From Aralia elata (taxonomy: Eukaryota > Streptophyta > Magnoliopsida > Apiales > Araliaceae), in NCBI GenBank assembly GCA_034770075.1, contig CM068382.1, positions 10,868,685 to 10,932,684 of the forward strand: DNA of 64,000 bases, written 5' to 3'. Under the pieces are notes generated by a model, which was given only the letters and a program-made list of their open reading frames with translations, ran no database searches and was not told the DNA's origin. This document shows, one piece after another, positions 10,865 to 23,133 of the stretch (its first letter is position 1; each line of letters begins with the position of its first letter). Made by a program: the position numbers and the translations under genes.

Positions 10865-12596
10865 CCTAGCGTTCATAGTATTAATTACTTAGTAAAACAA
10901 CATAGTTTTAACCTTAGGGTTAAGTTTTTCATTTTAGAGTTTTACATTAAAAAAAACTTTAATTATAATTTTTATACAAAACTATGTCATTAAATAGTTT
11001 TAGTCAAACTTAACTAAAGCATGCCTTAAATTACATTTTCCCATATATATAATGTTGAATAAAATATGTCTTAGTCAAATTTGACTAAGGTTACTTAAGA
11101 AAATAACGTAGACCCCGCGCAAATGCATTCTTTCATTTTCTTTCCTAAAGTACTAGGTCTCGCATAAGTACCTTTCAAAGTAAAATAATCTTTGTATAAC
11201 ATTTTGTATTGGACCTGTGTACTTTAGATATTTTTTGTATGAAAAATATTTTTGTACTATGAACATCATTTGTGAGATGATCCACAAGTAACATATGGGC
11301 TTTAGTATAAAACTAAAATTTAGGTTATTTTATAGCCGAAGAATCGTGGGTCAGCTATATTAGCCTATGGGCTTCTCAATTGACATGGTTCTGCACTCTA
11401 AATTGCTTCCAACAAAATCAATTCTTGCCTACATGCACCAAATTTAATGCAGAGCTGAGGATAGTTGCCTTTCGTATATTAACTAAATTTAGAGAAGCAT
11501 GAGTTCAGTTGATGTGGATCAAGTTATCTAGTCTTATCAATATCAATTGCGTATTAATTATGGAGTTCCATTTGAGTATGAATAATGTAGTGGCCATAAC
11601 AGGGTAGTACTGGGTATATGGGGTCTCCATGGGGCTAGTTTTCAGGTTTAGTTGGGTCAGATATGGTACAAGTGGAAAATATAAACTTTTTGCATGTGTA
11701 TTACAGGTGTAAGATTGAAAGTGTGATTTGTTCTTTTGCCTAAATATGAAAGTGATAAAATGCTAGTTAATTTATGGCATGAACAATTGAAGTCATGCAA
11801 GTTTTTCGGTTTTCATACCATGAAATGTTTGGTTTATTAAGTTGTAGAGATTTAATGTCGGTTTTGGTTGCAATTTTATGGCTTCATCAAATCATTCAAA
11901 TAAAAGACGGAATAGAATGGAATGGAAAAAAATAAAAAATTGTAATGAAAGTCTTGTGTAGATCTTTTTAACGGAGTAGTTTAGCAGTAGAAGAACACAA
12001 GTGGTAACTATATTATTTTTTGTTCTTGTTTTCGGATGAAAACAGTTTAATTTTCTCAAAATCCAAGACTTTTGGATTTTGTATTCAGTTAATAAAATTC
12101 TCTTAGCCTTTTGCAGAAAAAAAAAATGGCATCAAAAATCGTCCAGACCCATAGGCCACACAGCCCATTTACTTATTAGGCGGTAATGGTATTATAAAAA
12201 TAACCCAATTGGGTCTAGGCATTGTTTTGCCTACCTCATTTCTGCCAAACCTATTGAGGCCCAGCCCGACCGTAAATGCCCATTAATTTTCTGTTATATG
12301 CTGTTTGGAAAATATAGGAAGTGTTTAGAAATTATATCAACAACATAAAATCCTTGAAAACATATGATATCGTTGAAAATTTGTGAATAGTAAGTATTTC
12401 AAGAGAGACTATATATTCCAGAAAAGATTAGTGTTTCTAATCCAAATAAAAAATAATAATTACACAAGTCAAGAAGTGAATGGTACTTTATGTTACCTCT
12501 CCTAAGATATAGTGTAAAAGTATCTTTCAATCAAAATGGTATTGGCATTACGTCCCACACAGACAAATCTCATCACAGCAAAATAATATCTTAAAT
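10865..12596. other. AT-rich intergenic DNA, nothing recognised
   Basis: No reading frame with plausible composition, no RNA gene and no bounded repeat was found by eye in this stretch between the tandem repeat and the Pack-MULE. Confidence 0.5.
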
Positions 12597-12605
12597 CCAA
12601 ACAAG

Positions 12606-13697
12606 GGAGTTGATATTTTCACACTATTTTTTGAAATTTTCACACTGTAGTCCCCATATATTTGCTAAGCTTATTTTTTATGTCCAATTTATCCATGAAA
12701 CAATCTTTTGTCCTTTCTCTTCCTCTCCCTTCCCCTGCATAACTCAGACTCTAAATCCGGTTGTTCAATCAATCCAAATTCCTTCAATCAAACAAATCAA
12801 TCCAAAACAAACAAACCAAAACCATATCTAAATTCAAATCTGGTTGTTCAAAAAAAAAATCGATCTATAGATAGATTGAAACCAAAACCATATTTTTCCT
12901 TGTCAATTTTCTCACGCCAAAGTTCATACTTGTTGAGAGAGAAATAAGAAAGAAGGACCAAAATTTGCTTGCACAACTGGGTTTAAGGAAATACGCCCAT
13001 ATGCAGTATTCCAAATTTGGGAATAATCAGCCTAAATCAATTTCGAATCTCAAAGTCTCTGGTCGGATCAGGACGCTTATTTTCTATACGCCAGCGCTTC
13101 TCGCCGCTGTTATCGCTTTGGGTCTCTTTTCCGATGAGATGAATCATCTGACGTGGCACCATGTTGCCGCTCTACTTGTATGGCGGACGGATCCCATCGT
13201 TGTCGTGGTTGGCCACTACATCGTTGTTGCGGGCAGCACATGCGATTTCAAGGACGAGCTGCTCGCGGTGGAGATCTGGAAAGTAAAAGAAAAACCAGAG
13301 GCTATATAACTGGAAAGCCATCGATGGAGCCAAATCTTGAGAGGTCAATTTTAAGTGAAAATAAACTTAGGGAGACCTGAGATGTGGATGACATTGACTA
13401 AGGTTATTCATATTACCAAATACATCTAGAATTTAGATAGTCAGCAAGGCAGTTACCCAATTCAAGGGTCATCCCCTGCAAACCATATTTTTCGTCTGCG
13501 AGAAACACTCCGGCGTATTGATAATTATCCGATGGGAACAATTGACCGAAACTCTCTTGAGTTGTGCAGCAGAAGGGAGAGGAAGAGAGAGGGCAAGGGA
13601 TTGTTTCAGGGGTAAATTAAACATAAAAAATAAGCTTAGCAAATATGTGAGTGTAGAAATATCAAAAAAAAAAAAAAAACAGTCTCAATAATTGAAG
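12606..13697. mobile_element. Pack-MULE (1.09 kb) carrying host gene fragments
   Basis: Terminal inverted repeats of about 140 bp: 12,606-12,750 against the complement of 13,560-13,697, sharing for example ATATTTGCTAAGCTTATTTT and CTTCCTCTCCCTTC. Perfect 9-bp direct repeats CCAAACAAG flank it (12597-12605 and 13698-13706), the Mutator hallmark. There is no transposase; the interior is host-derived coding sequence. It is therefore a non-autonomous MULE that captured a gene, a Pack-MULE. Confidence 0.88.
12965..13309 (+). pseudogene. Captured F-box/kelch-like gene fragment inside the Pack-MULE
   Basis: The frame reads SDEMNHLTWHHVAALLVWRT then DPIVVVVGHYIVVAGSTCDF and DELLAVEIW. This pattern (DPIV, HxIVVAGxTCDFxD, LAVEIW) is what I associate with plant F-box/kelch-repeat proteins of the At1g23390 type; the assignment is from memory. 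Host similarity stops at about 13,282, where the frame runs into unrelated sequence (KVKEKPEAI). A second scrap downstream (13,470-13,530) reads IFFVCEKHSGV, which would be a later kelch segment of the same protein. The F-box part is absent, so the piece cannot make a normal protein. The frame is open for 114 codons and could be expressed as a chimera. Confidence 0.6.
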
Positions 13698-13839
13698 CCA
13701 AACAAGAGTCTTCAATGTTGTATGACTTGATGGCAATCTCTTTCCACAATAATAGAATTACAGCCTAACTCCTACATAAATAAAATCGCCTGCTAAATAG
13801 TGAGAGCTTCAGCACAATCAAATTTGTACGGATGAATAG

Positions 13840-13842
13840 TTG

Positions 13843-13883
<41 letters not shown>
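13840..13883. repeat. TTA/ATT trinucleotide microsatellite
   Basis: About 14 uninterrupted copies of ATT/TTA. Simple sequence; a likely length polymorphism. Confidence 0.9.
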
Positions 13884-13884
<1 letters not shown>

Positions 13885-15389
13885 TGTATTGACGTTCACT
13901 GAATCACTTAAAAAATTTGTGTCTTTTAATTACGTCCCTTTTATGCCAGAAACAAATACAATATTTCCTTTTATGTCGTGGTTAATATTATTAAATTAAA
14001 AAATAATATTATCATAATTATCGTTTAAAATAACAATAATTACATAAATGTCGCTAAATATATATTTACTCAGAAAACATTACTTTTACTCTATTAATAT
14101 CAATATATATCGCCCTTGTACATGGATGATAATTTCAAATGCATTCCTTCTGTCTATTGTTTATCTCATCACCTCCATATGGCGAATTGAAGTCCATTAA
14201 ATTTGGTCTTTTGATAATTTGATTTTTAGTACCAACTTGTTAATTTCATGGATACTAATAACTATCAAACACGTGGAGATTCACAATATTACTAATGCGT
14301 GTGTCACATAGCTTTCATGTGCCTATCCATTTAATAGGTTCATGCATGTAGAAACCAATTGGATATTGTCAAGAAGGATATGGCTTGTAACAGCATGCAT
14401 ATTCTATGGCACTCTTCTATTTCACACCGATGACTCCGACAGTGGTTAGTTATTCAATTTCTAGTTGGACGACCGCGACTATTGACATGATACAAGATTT
14501 TGCCTCTCCGGTCCTTCCATGAAAGAGAATATTCCATAACCATTAACCAATAGATGTGTAATTATTTTTGTTTTTCCCTAACAATAACTCGTTTTTAAAA
14601 GCTTAGGGCTGAAACTTTATTCTTAATTATGGGGTCAACTTAACCAATAGATCCGAATTATATAATTTGGTGGGAACACCGTTGAGTAGTAACTGTCTTT
14701 CATTTTCGTAGTCATTATCATCCTTGAATTCCATTATGCATTATTATATATTCTGACCATTATTCTTTGATACGTGTAGCTGTAATTTTCAAACTTTTGC
14801 CCTTCATCTTATATTTTTTTGGCACTTTTTAATTTTCTTTTCGCCAGTAATGGATATAGGTTTGTTTGTTAATTAGTTTGGTCAATATTTTGTCGGAACT
14901 TTCAGCTTTTTTGTCGGATACCGTTCCAACTTGGTATTTATTTGGACTACTAAAGTTTGACCCTAACGTTGTAAACAAAGCAACTATAATTTGCATGACC
15001 AGATAAATTAATTTCTACTAAATTATTTTTATTTTAATAAAATATCATGATCTTAATATCGTCCGTATATGCACTATCAATATATTAAATTTTAGCTCAC
15101 AGTACCTTCTCTTACCTAAAAATTTAATTATTTAGATGGTCTTCTTTGAGTTCCTTTTCTATTTTTTCAATTGCCAAGTTGATAATAGTTACATGCTACA
15201 ACCAAAAGTAAGTTTATTTGTTCATTTACACAGTTAATATGTCTATACGGTGAAAAATATATGAGACCCATTTTACGTAACTTATATAAGATTATTTTAA
15301 ATAATAAATAATTTAAATTTTTACTTGACAAATCAACTGTACATATGTTAAGAGAATGCAAAGATACTTAAACATATAAATTTTCAATC
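13884..15389. other. Intergenic DNA, nothing recognised
   Basis: AT-rich sequence with no supported gene or bounded repeat, lying between the Pack-MULE region and the first duplicated block. Confidence 0.5.
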
Positions 15390-15420
15390 ATAACTTTTAC
15401 AAACAATTAAAGTTCGATTC

Positions 15421-17010
15421 ATAAATAAGATGATCAATTGGTCTCTAAGAGAGAATGAAATTGCAATTTCACCTTCAAATTTTTATGCTATATATTACAA
15501 AGACATGCATATAGTTGGAAAGATTGGGAATGGAATAATTTTAACTTAAATTGTCAGATTTTGCAGACTTTTAAGTTTTTTAATGACAAGTCAATGTCTA
15601 TTTTAGTTTTTTGTCCTAGAAATTGTAATAGCTGCATGGCTAGTTTGGTGGCTCATGGCTGCTATTGTCAGAATTTCCATGAGAATATTGGGTTACATCT
15701 CCTCCAAGTGATTTCAGATTAGGGTGTTTGTCGGTAAAATATTGTACCTAATTGATTTAAACCGTATCAAATTTTTTATTGAATGTTTAAAAAAATAAGT
15801 ATCGATATTGGTATTTAAATATTTATATTTTGAATTAGTATGTGTCAGTTGGGTATAGAGACGATACCGATAATATCGGTTACGTATCAATTTTATTTTT
15901 AATAATTTTATTATAATATGTAGCTATAATTATGAGTTAAAGAGTAATAAAAGTATGCGTGGATGATATATATATAGAAAAAGGAACTAGTAAGCCTTCT
16001 TTTTTTTTGCTAGCCAGTAAGCTCATGTTTCATTATTTTCTTTTTTTCTTTTTTTTATATTTTTTTTGCTTTTTATGTTAGTGGTATTAGAGTTTTTTTG
16101 GATAATTTTTAAATGTAAATTTCACCAATTATCTACTTTTTTTAATTCCTATAATACTTGTTGATGAATAAATATTTACTATATATAGTATAACCGGTAT
16201 ATATCGATTAGGTACGGTATATACCGTTTGAAAAAAAATAAATATCAATATTAATACTTGTTAATTGACATATACCGATTTTTTATATCGTTATTGGATC
16301 GATTTTAAATTTTATCAAATTGTGCATACCGGATTGACCGATACGAGTAAAAAAGTGATTGTATTTTTGAACATCCCAATTCAGATCCTTTGTTAAATAA
16401 GGACTTTCATCAATAAATTGTTCTTTTTTAGCTTGTAGGCTACTTTTAAATGATCAAAAATAAAGTCAAGTCAATGTCTGCTTTAAGAAGGGGCGGTGGT
16501 GGGCAGAAATCTAGTCAGCAAATTAATCTTTTAAAATAATGAGTTTTGGGACCATGGTTTTAAATTTAATAGATAAAAGTGTCACCTTTATCCGCACCAT
16601 AATTTTTCCATTTTCCTTACATTAAGCTTGTTAAGACATGAGGTTACTACAATTGGCAAAGAAAAAAATTTAAAAATATAGAGCGGGTTTTGAAAAAAGC
16701 TGAAGGAACGCCGTATTTTTATATAAAAAAAAATAGTATTCAGTTCATAAATCTTTCGTAAATAATTAAAAATTTAGAAATAATGAGATTACGACAGTTA
16801 TTAACTCTATTTTCATAGAAGTTTGTTTACTTAACAAAAACCCTTCAATGATTTTTATTGAATTTGATGTTTTGAGATTCTAGAAAATGTGGGATCTCCC
16901 CCATTTGACTAGGATGAACCTTAAAATATGGTCTTTATCTATTACTACAATGCCAGAACAATGGGGTCTCCCATTTGGCATAGATAGATTCTCTTCTCTT
17001 TTGTTTTATG
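15421..17010. repeat. Duplicated block X, copy A (unit 1)
   Basis: Apart from the MITE inside it, this block is closely similar to 26,339-26,455 plus 33,700-34,990 (copy B) and to 35,345-36,060 (copy C). Shared landmarks include GGTGGCTCATGGCTGCTATT, TTTAAGAAGGGG-GGTGG, TTTTGGGACCATGGTTTTAA and a stretch ending in TAAAATATGGTCTTTATCTA. It is truncated at its right end by the copia insertion at 17,016. It is non-coding and marks the left part of the duplication unit that contains G1. Confidence 0.85.
15720..16378. mobile_element. hAT-like MITE (659 bp) with empty site in the paralogous block
   Basis: The ends are TAGGGTGTTTG on the left and, reverse-complemented, TGGGATGTTC on the right. Flanking 8-mers TTTCAGAT (15712-15719) and ATTCAGAT (16379-16386) match at 7 of 8. 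The paralogous block near 33,865 reads GGATTTCAGATTCTTTGTT without interruption, which is the unoccupied target. The interior is rich in CGGTATATACCG-like palindromes. No coding capacity. Confidence 0.82.
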
Positions 17011-17015
17011 TAAAG

Positions 17016-17301
17016 TGTTATAAAATATGACATAAATTTAGTGGATGTCTAAGGTGAGTTCTTTCACCTTCCAATATGATATTTTAGTGAAAATCCTTCA
17101 CCTTCCAATATGACCCTTGAGCTCCCAAATGTTGATATACATATGTCTATAAATAGAAGCAAGATGAAGAGAATGAAATACATATGGATTGAATGCTCTC
17201 TTATTTTCATCTACTTATTATTGTTCTTATTACTCTCTTTATTAAGTATATGGTATGATTATAATTATATAATTTTATTATACTTAGTAAGTTTTATAAC
17301 A
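17016..17301 (+). repeat. 5' LTR of the copia element
   Basis: 286 bp, begins TG and ends CA as LTRs do. It contains CTATAAATAGAAG (about 17,148), a good TATA box. Short repeats TTCACCTTCCAATATGA occur twice inside. It looks identical to the 3' LTR. Confidence 0.95.
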
Positions 17302-17320
17302 CGTTATCAGCACGAATTGC
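17302..17320 (+). other. Primer-binding site of the copia element
   Basis: CGTTATCAGCACGAATTGC directly abuts the 5' LTR, the position where a tRNA primer anneals for minus-strand synthesis. I did not match it to a specific tRNA. Confidence 0.65.
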
Positions 17321-17942
17321 TCTTCATTTTCATCTTGAAGCAAATAATTATATTTGGTTTAAGCAGTAAGTATGTTCTCCGTTATTCATGTCATCTTTTG
17401 GCACTTTAATTTCGTTACTACTGCAAATTTAAATTCTTATGTACACTCATTTTTTTTATCACGTAATCTTAGTTTTTGGCAATGAGTGATTTTATTATAG
17501 TACACTGCACTTTAGTTTACAACTACTATTATACTTGCAGACACTTTGTTATTTCATCACTTCATTGTTTCGACTTTGTACACACATGCAATCACTATTA
17601 TTACTGTTGAACTTTGTTTAGTTGTATGATACATTTAGTATATTAACTACTAACTATGTTAATAATAATTGCTGTTTGTTTAACTATGTTTACAAAACAT
17701 AACAACAATTTTATTTGCATTCGTACTTATTAGCACACTGTTTGTAGCTTACACATAACTACGCTCGGTAACAATTTACATTTTACTTCAATTATGTTCG
17801 TTGGCTTATCTATATGGACAAATAATTTGTCAAGATTTTATTTTTGCTACGTACTAATCATTTATCATCTGACTAAATGTTTATACAATATTTATTATAA
17901 TAAATATATCTAATAATTTTTGATATTTTTTATGAAGTTACA

Positions 17943-18896
17943 ATGACAAACCTTGCCAAACTTGAGTTTGTGGCACTTGATATTACGGGAAAGAATTATT
18001 TGTCATGGATCCTCGATGCCGAAATTCATCTAGATGCCATGGGTCTTGGAGACACCATTAAAGATGGTGCTGAAACATCTAGTCAAAACAAGGCGAAAGC
18101 CATGATTTTCTTACGCCATCATCTTCATGAGGAGTTGAAGTTAGAGTATCTCACAATAAAAGATCCTCTTGTTCTTTGGAAAAATTTGAAAGAAAGATAT
18201 GACCATCAAAAGACAGTTATTCTCCCAAAAGCTCGTTATGAGTGGATACATTTACGATTGCAGGATTTTAAATCAGTAAGTGAATATAATTCTGCAATGT
18301 TTAAAATCAGTTCTAAATTGAAATTATGTGGAGATAATATCACTGATGAAGATATGTTAGAAAAAACATTATCCACTTTTCATGCCTCAAATGTGCTCCT
18401 GCAGCAGCAATATAGAGAACGAGGTTTTAAGAAATACTCTGAACTGATTTCATGTCTCCTTGTGGCTGAACAAAATAATGAGCTTTTAATGAAAAATCAC
18501 GAATCACGACCGACTGGTTCAGCTCCATTCCCTGAAGTGAATGCTACGAGATATAATAATAATAATCGTGGTCGTGGTCGTGGTCGTAGTAGAGGTCGTG
18601 GTCGTGGACGTGGTCATGGGCGAGGACGTTTTAATTACCGCAATTATGATGGTCGTAATTTGTCAAACTCTAACAAACCCTCACAGAATGAGGAGAAAAA
18701 TGAAAAGGGGAAAAATATACATAACAGAGATACTGATACTAAGAAGGAAGAAAATATCTGTTATCGATGTGGAATGAAAGGACATTGGTCTCGTACCTGT
18801 CGTACGGCCAAACATCTTGTTGATTTATATCAGTCCTCATTGAAAAGAAATGGGAAGAACATAGAAATAAATTTTTTCTCAGCCACATCAAGATAA
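17943..18896 (+). CDS. gag: Copia gag (317 aa)
   Basis: Nucleocapsid/capsid polyprotein of the retrotransposon, which packages element RNA. The first 190 or so residues resemble the UBN2/retrotran_gag region (WILDAEIHLDAMGLGDTIKD; later ARYEWIHLRLQDFKSVSEYN). Residues about 205-235 are an Arg/Gly-rich nucleic-acid-binding tract (GRGRGR repeats). Near residue 270 there is a perfect CX2CX4HX4C zinc knuckle (CYRCGMKGHWSRTC). The frame is intact and starts at the first good ATG after the leader. After the stop at 18,896 similar sequence continues for about 100 bases (MAHLDVADFFE), so the original gag may have been slightly longer or read through to pol. Confidence 0.93.
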   Translation: MTNLAKLEFVALDITGKNYLSWILDAEIHLDAMGLGDTIKDGAETSSQNKAKAMIFLRHHLHEELKLEYLTIKDPLVLWKNLKERYDHQKTVILPKARYEWIHLRLQDFKSVSEYNSAMFKISSKLKLCGDNITDEDMLEKTLSTFHASNVLLQQQYRERGFKKYSELISCLLVAEQNNELLMKNHESRPTGSAPFPEVNATRYNNNNRGRGRGRSRGRGRGRGHGRGRFNYRNYDGRNLSNSNKPSQNEEKNEKGKNIHNRDTDTKKEENICYRCGMKGHWSRTCRTAKHLVDLYQSSLKRNGKNIEINFFSATSR

Positions 18897-19167
18897 TGAT
18901 GATATTTATTTTGACCCTTTAGATATGGCGCACCTTGACGTTGCAGATTTCTTTGAGCAAAATAATGAGAAAGTTGATATTCCTTGTAATGATAATAATT
19001 AGTTTATATTTCTGTCAATCCTTTAAGTGTGTTCCTTTTATGCTATTATATTTCTATGTATTTTGTTTTCTTCTTTTCATGTTGGCTTGTTTAATGTAAA
19101 AAGATTGTGTTATAATAGTATCTTATTATGAACTTATTATATATTTATTCTTTTTCGTGAAGAAAAT

Positions 19168-22100
19168 ATGGATTTGCATCATGTTATAAATGAGACCAAT
19201 ATCAGTGGTGGTGATATATGCTTAGCAGATAGTGCAACGACGCATACCATTCTCAGGCATAAGCAATATTTTTTAAATCTAAGAATAATGAAAGCAAAAG
19301 TGAATACAATATCAGGTTCAACAGACTTGATAGAAGGTTCTGGAAGAGCCAATATAATGCTTCCTTGTGGAACAAAATTTATTATTAATAATGCTTTGTT
19401 CTCTACTAAGTCAAGAAGAAATTTGCTAAGTTTCAAAGATATTACGACTTAACGGGTACCATATTGAGACTGCCAATGACAATGGTATAGAATATCTTTA
19501 CATTGTATCAAATGTCTCTACTGGAAAACAAATATTGGAAAAATTACCCGTTTTATCCTCAGGATTGTATTACACAAATATTTAGTACAATTGAAGTCAA
19601 TGCAATAATGAACCAGAAGTTCAATGAACCAAATAATTTTATTATTTGGCATGATCGGTTGGGTCATCCTGGATCAATAATGATGCGAAGAATTATTGAG
19701 AATTTCACACGGCCATGCATTGAAGAACCAGAAGATTCTTCAATTTAAGGAATTCACGTGTGCTGCTTGTTCTCAAGGCAAATTGATCATTAGACCATCA
19801 CCAGCTAAAGTTGGGATTGAATCTCCAAGATTTCTAGAACGTATTCAAGGAGATATTTGTGGGCCCATTCACCCACCATGTGGACCATTCAGATATTTTA
19901 TGGTTTTAATTGATGCATCTACAAGATGGTCACATGTGTGTTTATTATCAACTCGCAACCTGGCGTTTGCGAGATTACTTGCTCAAATTATTAAATTACG
20001 AGCACAATTTTCAGATCATATAATCAAGACTATTCGTCTTGACAATGCTGGTGAATTCACATCCCAAGCATTTAATGATTATTGCATGTCACTTGGGATA
20101 AACAATGAAACATCCTGTTGCCCATGTTCATACTCAGAATGGTCTTGCTGAATCATTTATTAAACGTCTCCAGTTAATTGCAAGACCATTGCTCATGAGA
20201 ACAAAACTTCCTGTCTCTGTTTGGGGGCATGCTATTTTACATGCAGCAGCACTTATACGAATTAGGCCAACATCATATCACAAATTCTCCCCATTACAAT
20301 TGGTTTTGGGGTCATGAGCCAAATATTTCCCATCTAAAGATATTTGGTTGCGCGGTATATGTTCCAATTTATCCGCCACAACGTACAAAAATGGGTCCTC
20401 AAAGGAGGTTGGGAATATATATTGGATTTGAGTCCCCATCGATAATTAAATATCTTGAACCCTTAACAGGTGATTCATTTACGGCACGATTTGCCGACTG
20501 TCATTTTGATGAGACTATGTTTCCAGCATTAGGGGGAGAAATTAAACAGCTGGATAAAGATATTACTTGGAATGCATTGTCACTGTTGAATTTTGATCCT
20601 CGTACAAAACAATGTAAACAAGAAGTTCAAAAGATACTTCGTTTGCAAGACATAGCAAATCAGCTACCGAATGCATTCACTAACTCAAAAGGAGTAACCA
20701 AATCTCATATACCAGCTATAAATGCTCCAGCCCGGATTGAAGTTCCAATAGGACAATCCGCAAAAATTGTAGCAAATGAGTCTAAGGCACGCCAGAAGCG
20801 TGGTAGACCAATCGGTTCAAAAGACAAAAATCCTCGAAAAAAGAAAGGAGCAAATAATCAAGTTGGCATTATTGAGGAGGAAAATATTCATGAGGATATA
20901 GACATAGCTAATCATAAAACCCCAGAAGAGGTTCAGGTACCTGAAAACAGTAAAAATGATGAGATCTCAATAAGTTATGTCTATACAAAGAAAAGATGGA
21001 ACCGAAATGAGATAGTTGTTGACAACATTTTTGCATATAATATATCACTTGATATCATTGATGAAAGTGAGGATCTTGAGCCTAAATCCGTCGAAGAATG
21101 TAGACGCAGAAATGATTGGCCAAAATGGAAAGAAGCAATCCAAGCAGAATTAAATTCACTTGCAAAACGTGAAGTTTTTGGACCTGTAGTCCAAACACCT
21201 GAAAAAGTAAAGCCAGTTGGATATAAATGGGTATTTGTACGAAAACGAAATGAGAAAAATGAAATCGTAAGATATAAGGCACGACTTGTGGCACAAGGAT
21301 TTTCACAAAGACCTGGCATTGATTACAATGAAACATATTCTCCTGTGGTAGATGCAATTACATTTCGGTATCTTATTAGCCTGGCAACTCATGAAAAACT
21401 AGATATGTGTCTAATGGATGTTGTTGCTGCCTATTTATATGGGTCAATTGATAATGATGTTTATATGAAAATCCCTGAAGGATTTAAAATGCCTGAAGCA
21501 TATAATTCAAATCCCCGAGAAGTTTACTCAATCAAGTTGCAAAGGTCCCTATATGGGTTAAAGCAATCAGGACGCATGTGGTATAATCGTCTTAGTGAAT
21601 ATTTATTGAAAGAAGGGTATAATAATGATCCTATATGCCCATGTGTTTTTATAAAAAAGTCAGAATCCGATTTTGTTATTATTGCTGTGTATGTTGATGA
21701 TTTAAATATTATTGGAACTCATGGAGAGATACCAAAGACAGTAAAATTATTTAAAGAAAGAATTTGAGATGAAAGATTTGGGAAAAACAAAATTTTGTCT
21801 CGGCCTGCAGATCGAGCATTTAGCAGATGGAATTCTCATTCATCAGTCAACTTACACAGAGAAGGTCCTTAAAAGATTTTATATGGATAAAGGTCATCCA
21901 TTGAGTACCCCAATGGTTGTTCGATCACTTGATGTGAAAAAGGACCCTTTTAGACCTCGTGAGGATAACGAAGAATTACTTGGTCCTGAAGTACCATACC
22001 TTAGTGCAATTGGTGCGCTAATGTATCTTGCTAATAATACACGACCAGATATATCGTTCTCTGTGAATTTGCTAGCAAGATATAGTTTCTTCTCCTACCC

Positions 22101-22728
22101 GGAGACATTGGAATGGAGTTAAACATATTTTTCGTTACCTACGAGGAACTATGGATATGGGCTTATTTTATTCAAATAATGATAATCATGAATTAGTCGG
22201 ATATGCTGATGCAGGATATTTATCTGATCCACATAAAGGTCGATCTCAAACAGGTTATCTCTTTATGTGTGGTAATACTGCTATATCATGGAGATATACA
22301 AAGCAAAAACATTTAGTCGCCAACTCTTCACTTCATCTAACCACGCTGAAATAATTGCAATCCATGAAGCAAGCCGAGAATGTGTGTGGTTGAGATCAAT
22401 GACTCAACATATTCGTGAAACATGTGGTTTATCCTCCAGCAAAGGAACTTCAACCATTATATATGAAGACAATGCTGCATGCATAGCTCAATTAAAGGGA
22501 GGATACATCAAAGGAGATAGAACGAAGCACATCTCACCGAAATTCTTTTTCACACATGACCTTGATAAGTGTGGTGACATTGATGTTCAACAAATTCGCT
22601 CAAAAGATAATCTAGCAGATTTGTTCACCAAAGCATTGCCAGCTACAACATTTGAAAGATTGCGACACAATATTGGAATGCGCGGCAACTTAATGTCTCA
22701 AGGTGATACATTCATGAGGGGGAGCTAA
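19168..22728 (+). pseudogene. pol: Copia pol (protease, integrase, RT, RNase H), frameshifted
   Basis: Domains in order: protease with a DSA-type site (LADSATTHTILRH) at about 19,220; GAG-pre-integrase (WHDRLGHPGS) at 19,650; integrase core (GDICGPIHPPCG, LDNAGEFTSQAF) at 19,850-20,080; reverse transcriptase from about 21,120 (GYKWVFVRKRN, LMDVVAAYLYG) with the YVDD catalytic box near 21,690; RNase H (YADAGYLSDP, YEDNAACIA) at 22,200-22,500. The frame changes near 19,450, 19,700, 20,105, 20,310, 21,765, 22,090 and 22,340. Most breaks look like gain of one base relative to the conserved motifs. The copy cannot make a full Pol by normal translation, although all domains are present. Confidence 0.93.
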
Positions 22729-22837
22729 TACGCACTGCACTCTTTTTTCCTTAACCAAGTTTTTTTCCCATTGGGTTTTTCCTGGTAAGGTTTTTAATGA
22801 GGCAGTTCTTAACGCGTATGGCTATAGCATAGACATC

Positions 22838-22847
22838 CAAGGGGGAG
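22838..22847 (+). other. Polypurine tract of the copia element
   Basis: A purine run ending in AAGGGGGAG lies directly before the 3' LTR, where plus-strand synthesis is primed. Confidence 0.8.
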
Positions 22848-23133
22848 TGTTATAAAATATGACATAAATTTAGTGGATGTCTAAGGTGAGTTCTTTCACC
22901 TTCCAATATGATATTTTAGTGAAAATCCTTCACCTTCCAATATGACCCTTGAGCTCCCAAATGTTGATATACATATGTCTATAAATAGAAGCAAGATGAA
23001 GAGAATGAAATACATATGGATTGAATGCTCTCTTATTTTCATCTACTTATTATTGTTCTTATTACTCTCTTTATTAAGTATATGGTATGATTATAATTAT
23101 ATAATTTTATTATACTTAGTAAGTTTTATAACA
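22848..23133 (+). repeat. 3' LTR of the copia element
   Basis: 286 bp. It appears identical to 17016-17301 and is followed by the target duplication TAAAG. Confidence 0.95.

Larger units (their letters stand above)
17016..23133 (+). mobile_element. Ty1/copia LTR retrotransposon, structurally complete (6.1 kb)
   Basis: Two 286-bp LTRs (17016-17301 and 22848-23133) begin TGTTATAAAATATG and end AGTTTTATAACA. The 5-bp target duplication TAAAG lies on both sides (17011-17015, 23134-23138). A primer-binding-like site (GTTATCAGCACGAA) follows the 5' LTR and a polypurine tract (AAGGGGGAG) precedes the 3' LTR. The order is gag, protease, integrase, reverse transcriptase, RNase H, so it is copia and not gypsy. 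By eye the LTRs are identical, implying a recent insertion, although pol is broken by frameshifts. It interrupts the duplicated unit upstream of G1. Confidence 0.97.

Noticed and set aside
17110..17409. Hydrophobic 99-residue open frame in the copia 5' LTR
   Set aside because: The same frame occurs in the 3' LTR; it is an accidental reading of LTR sequence containing the TATA box and R/U5.
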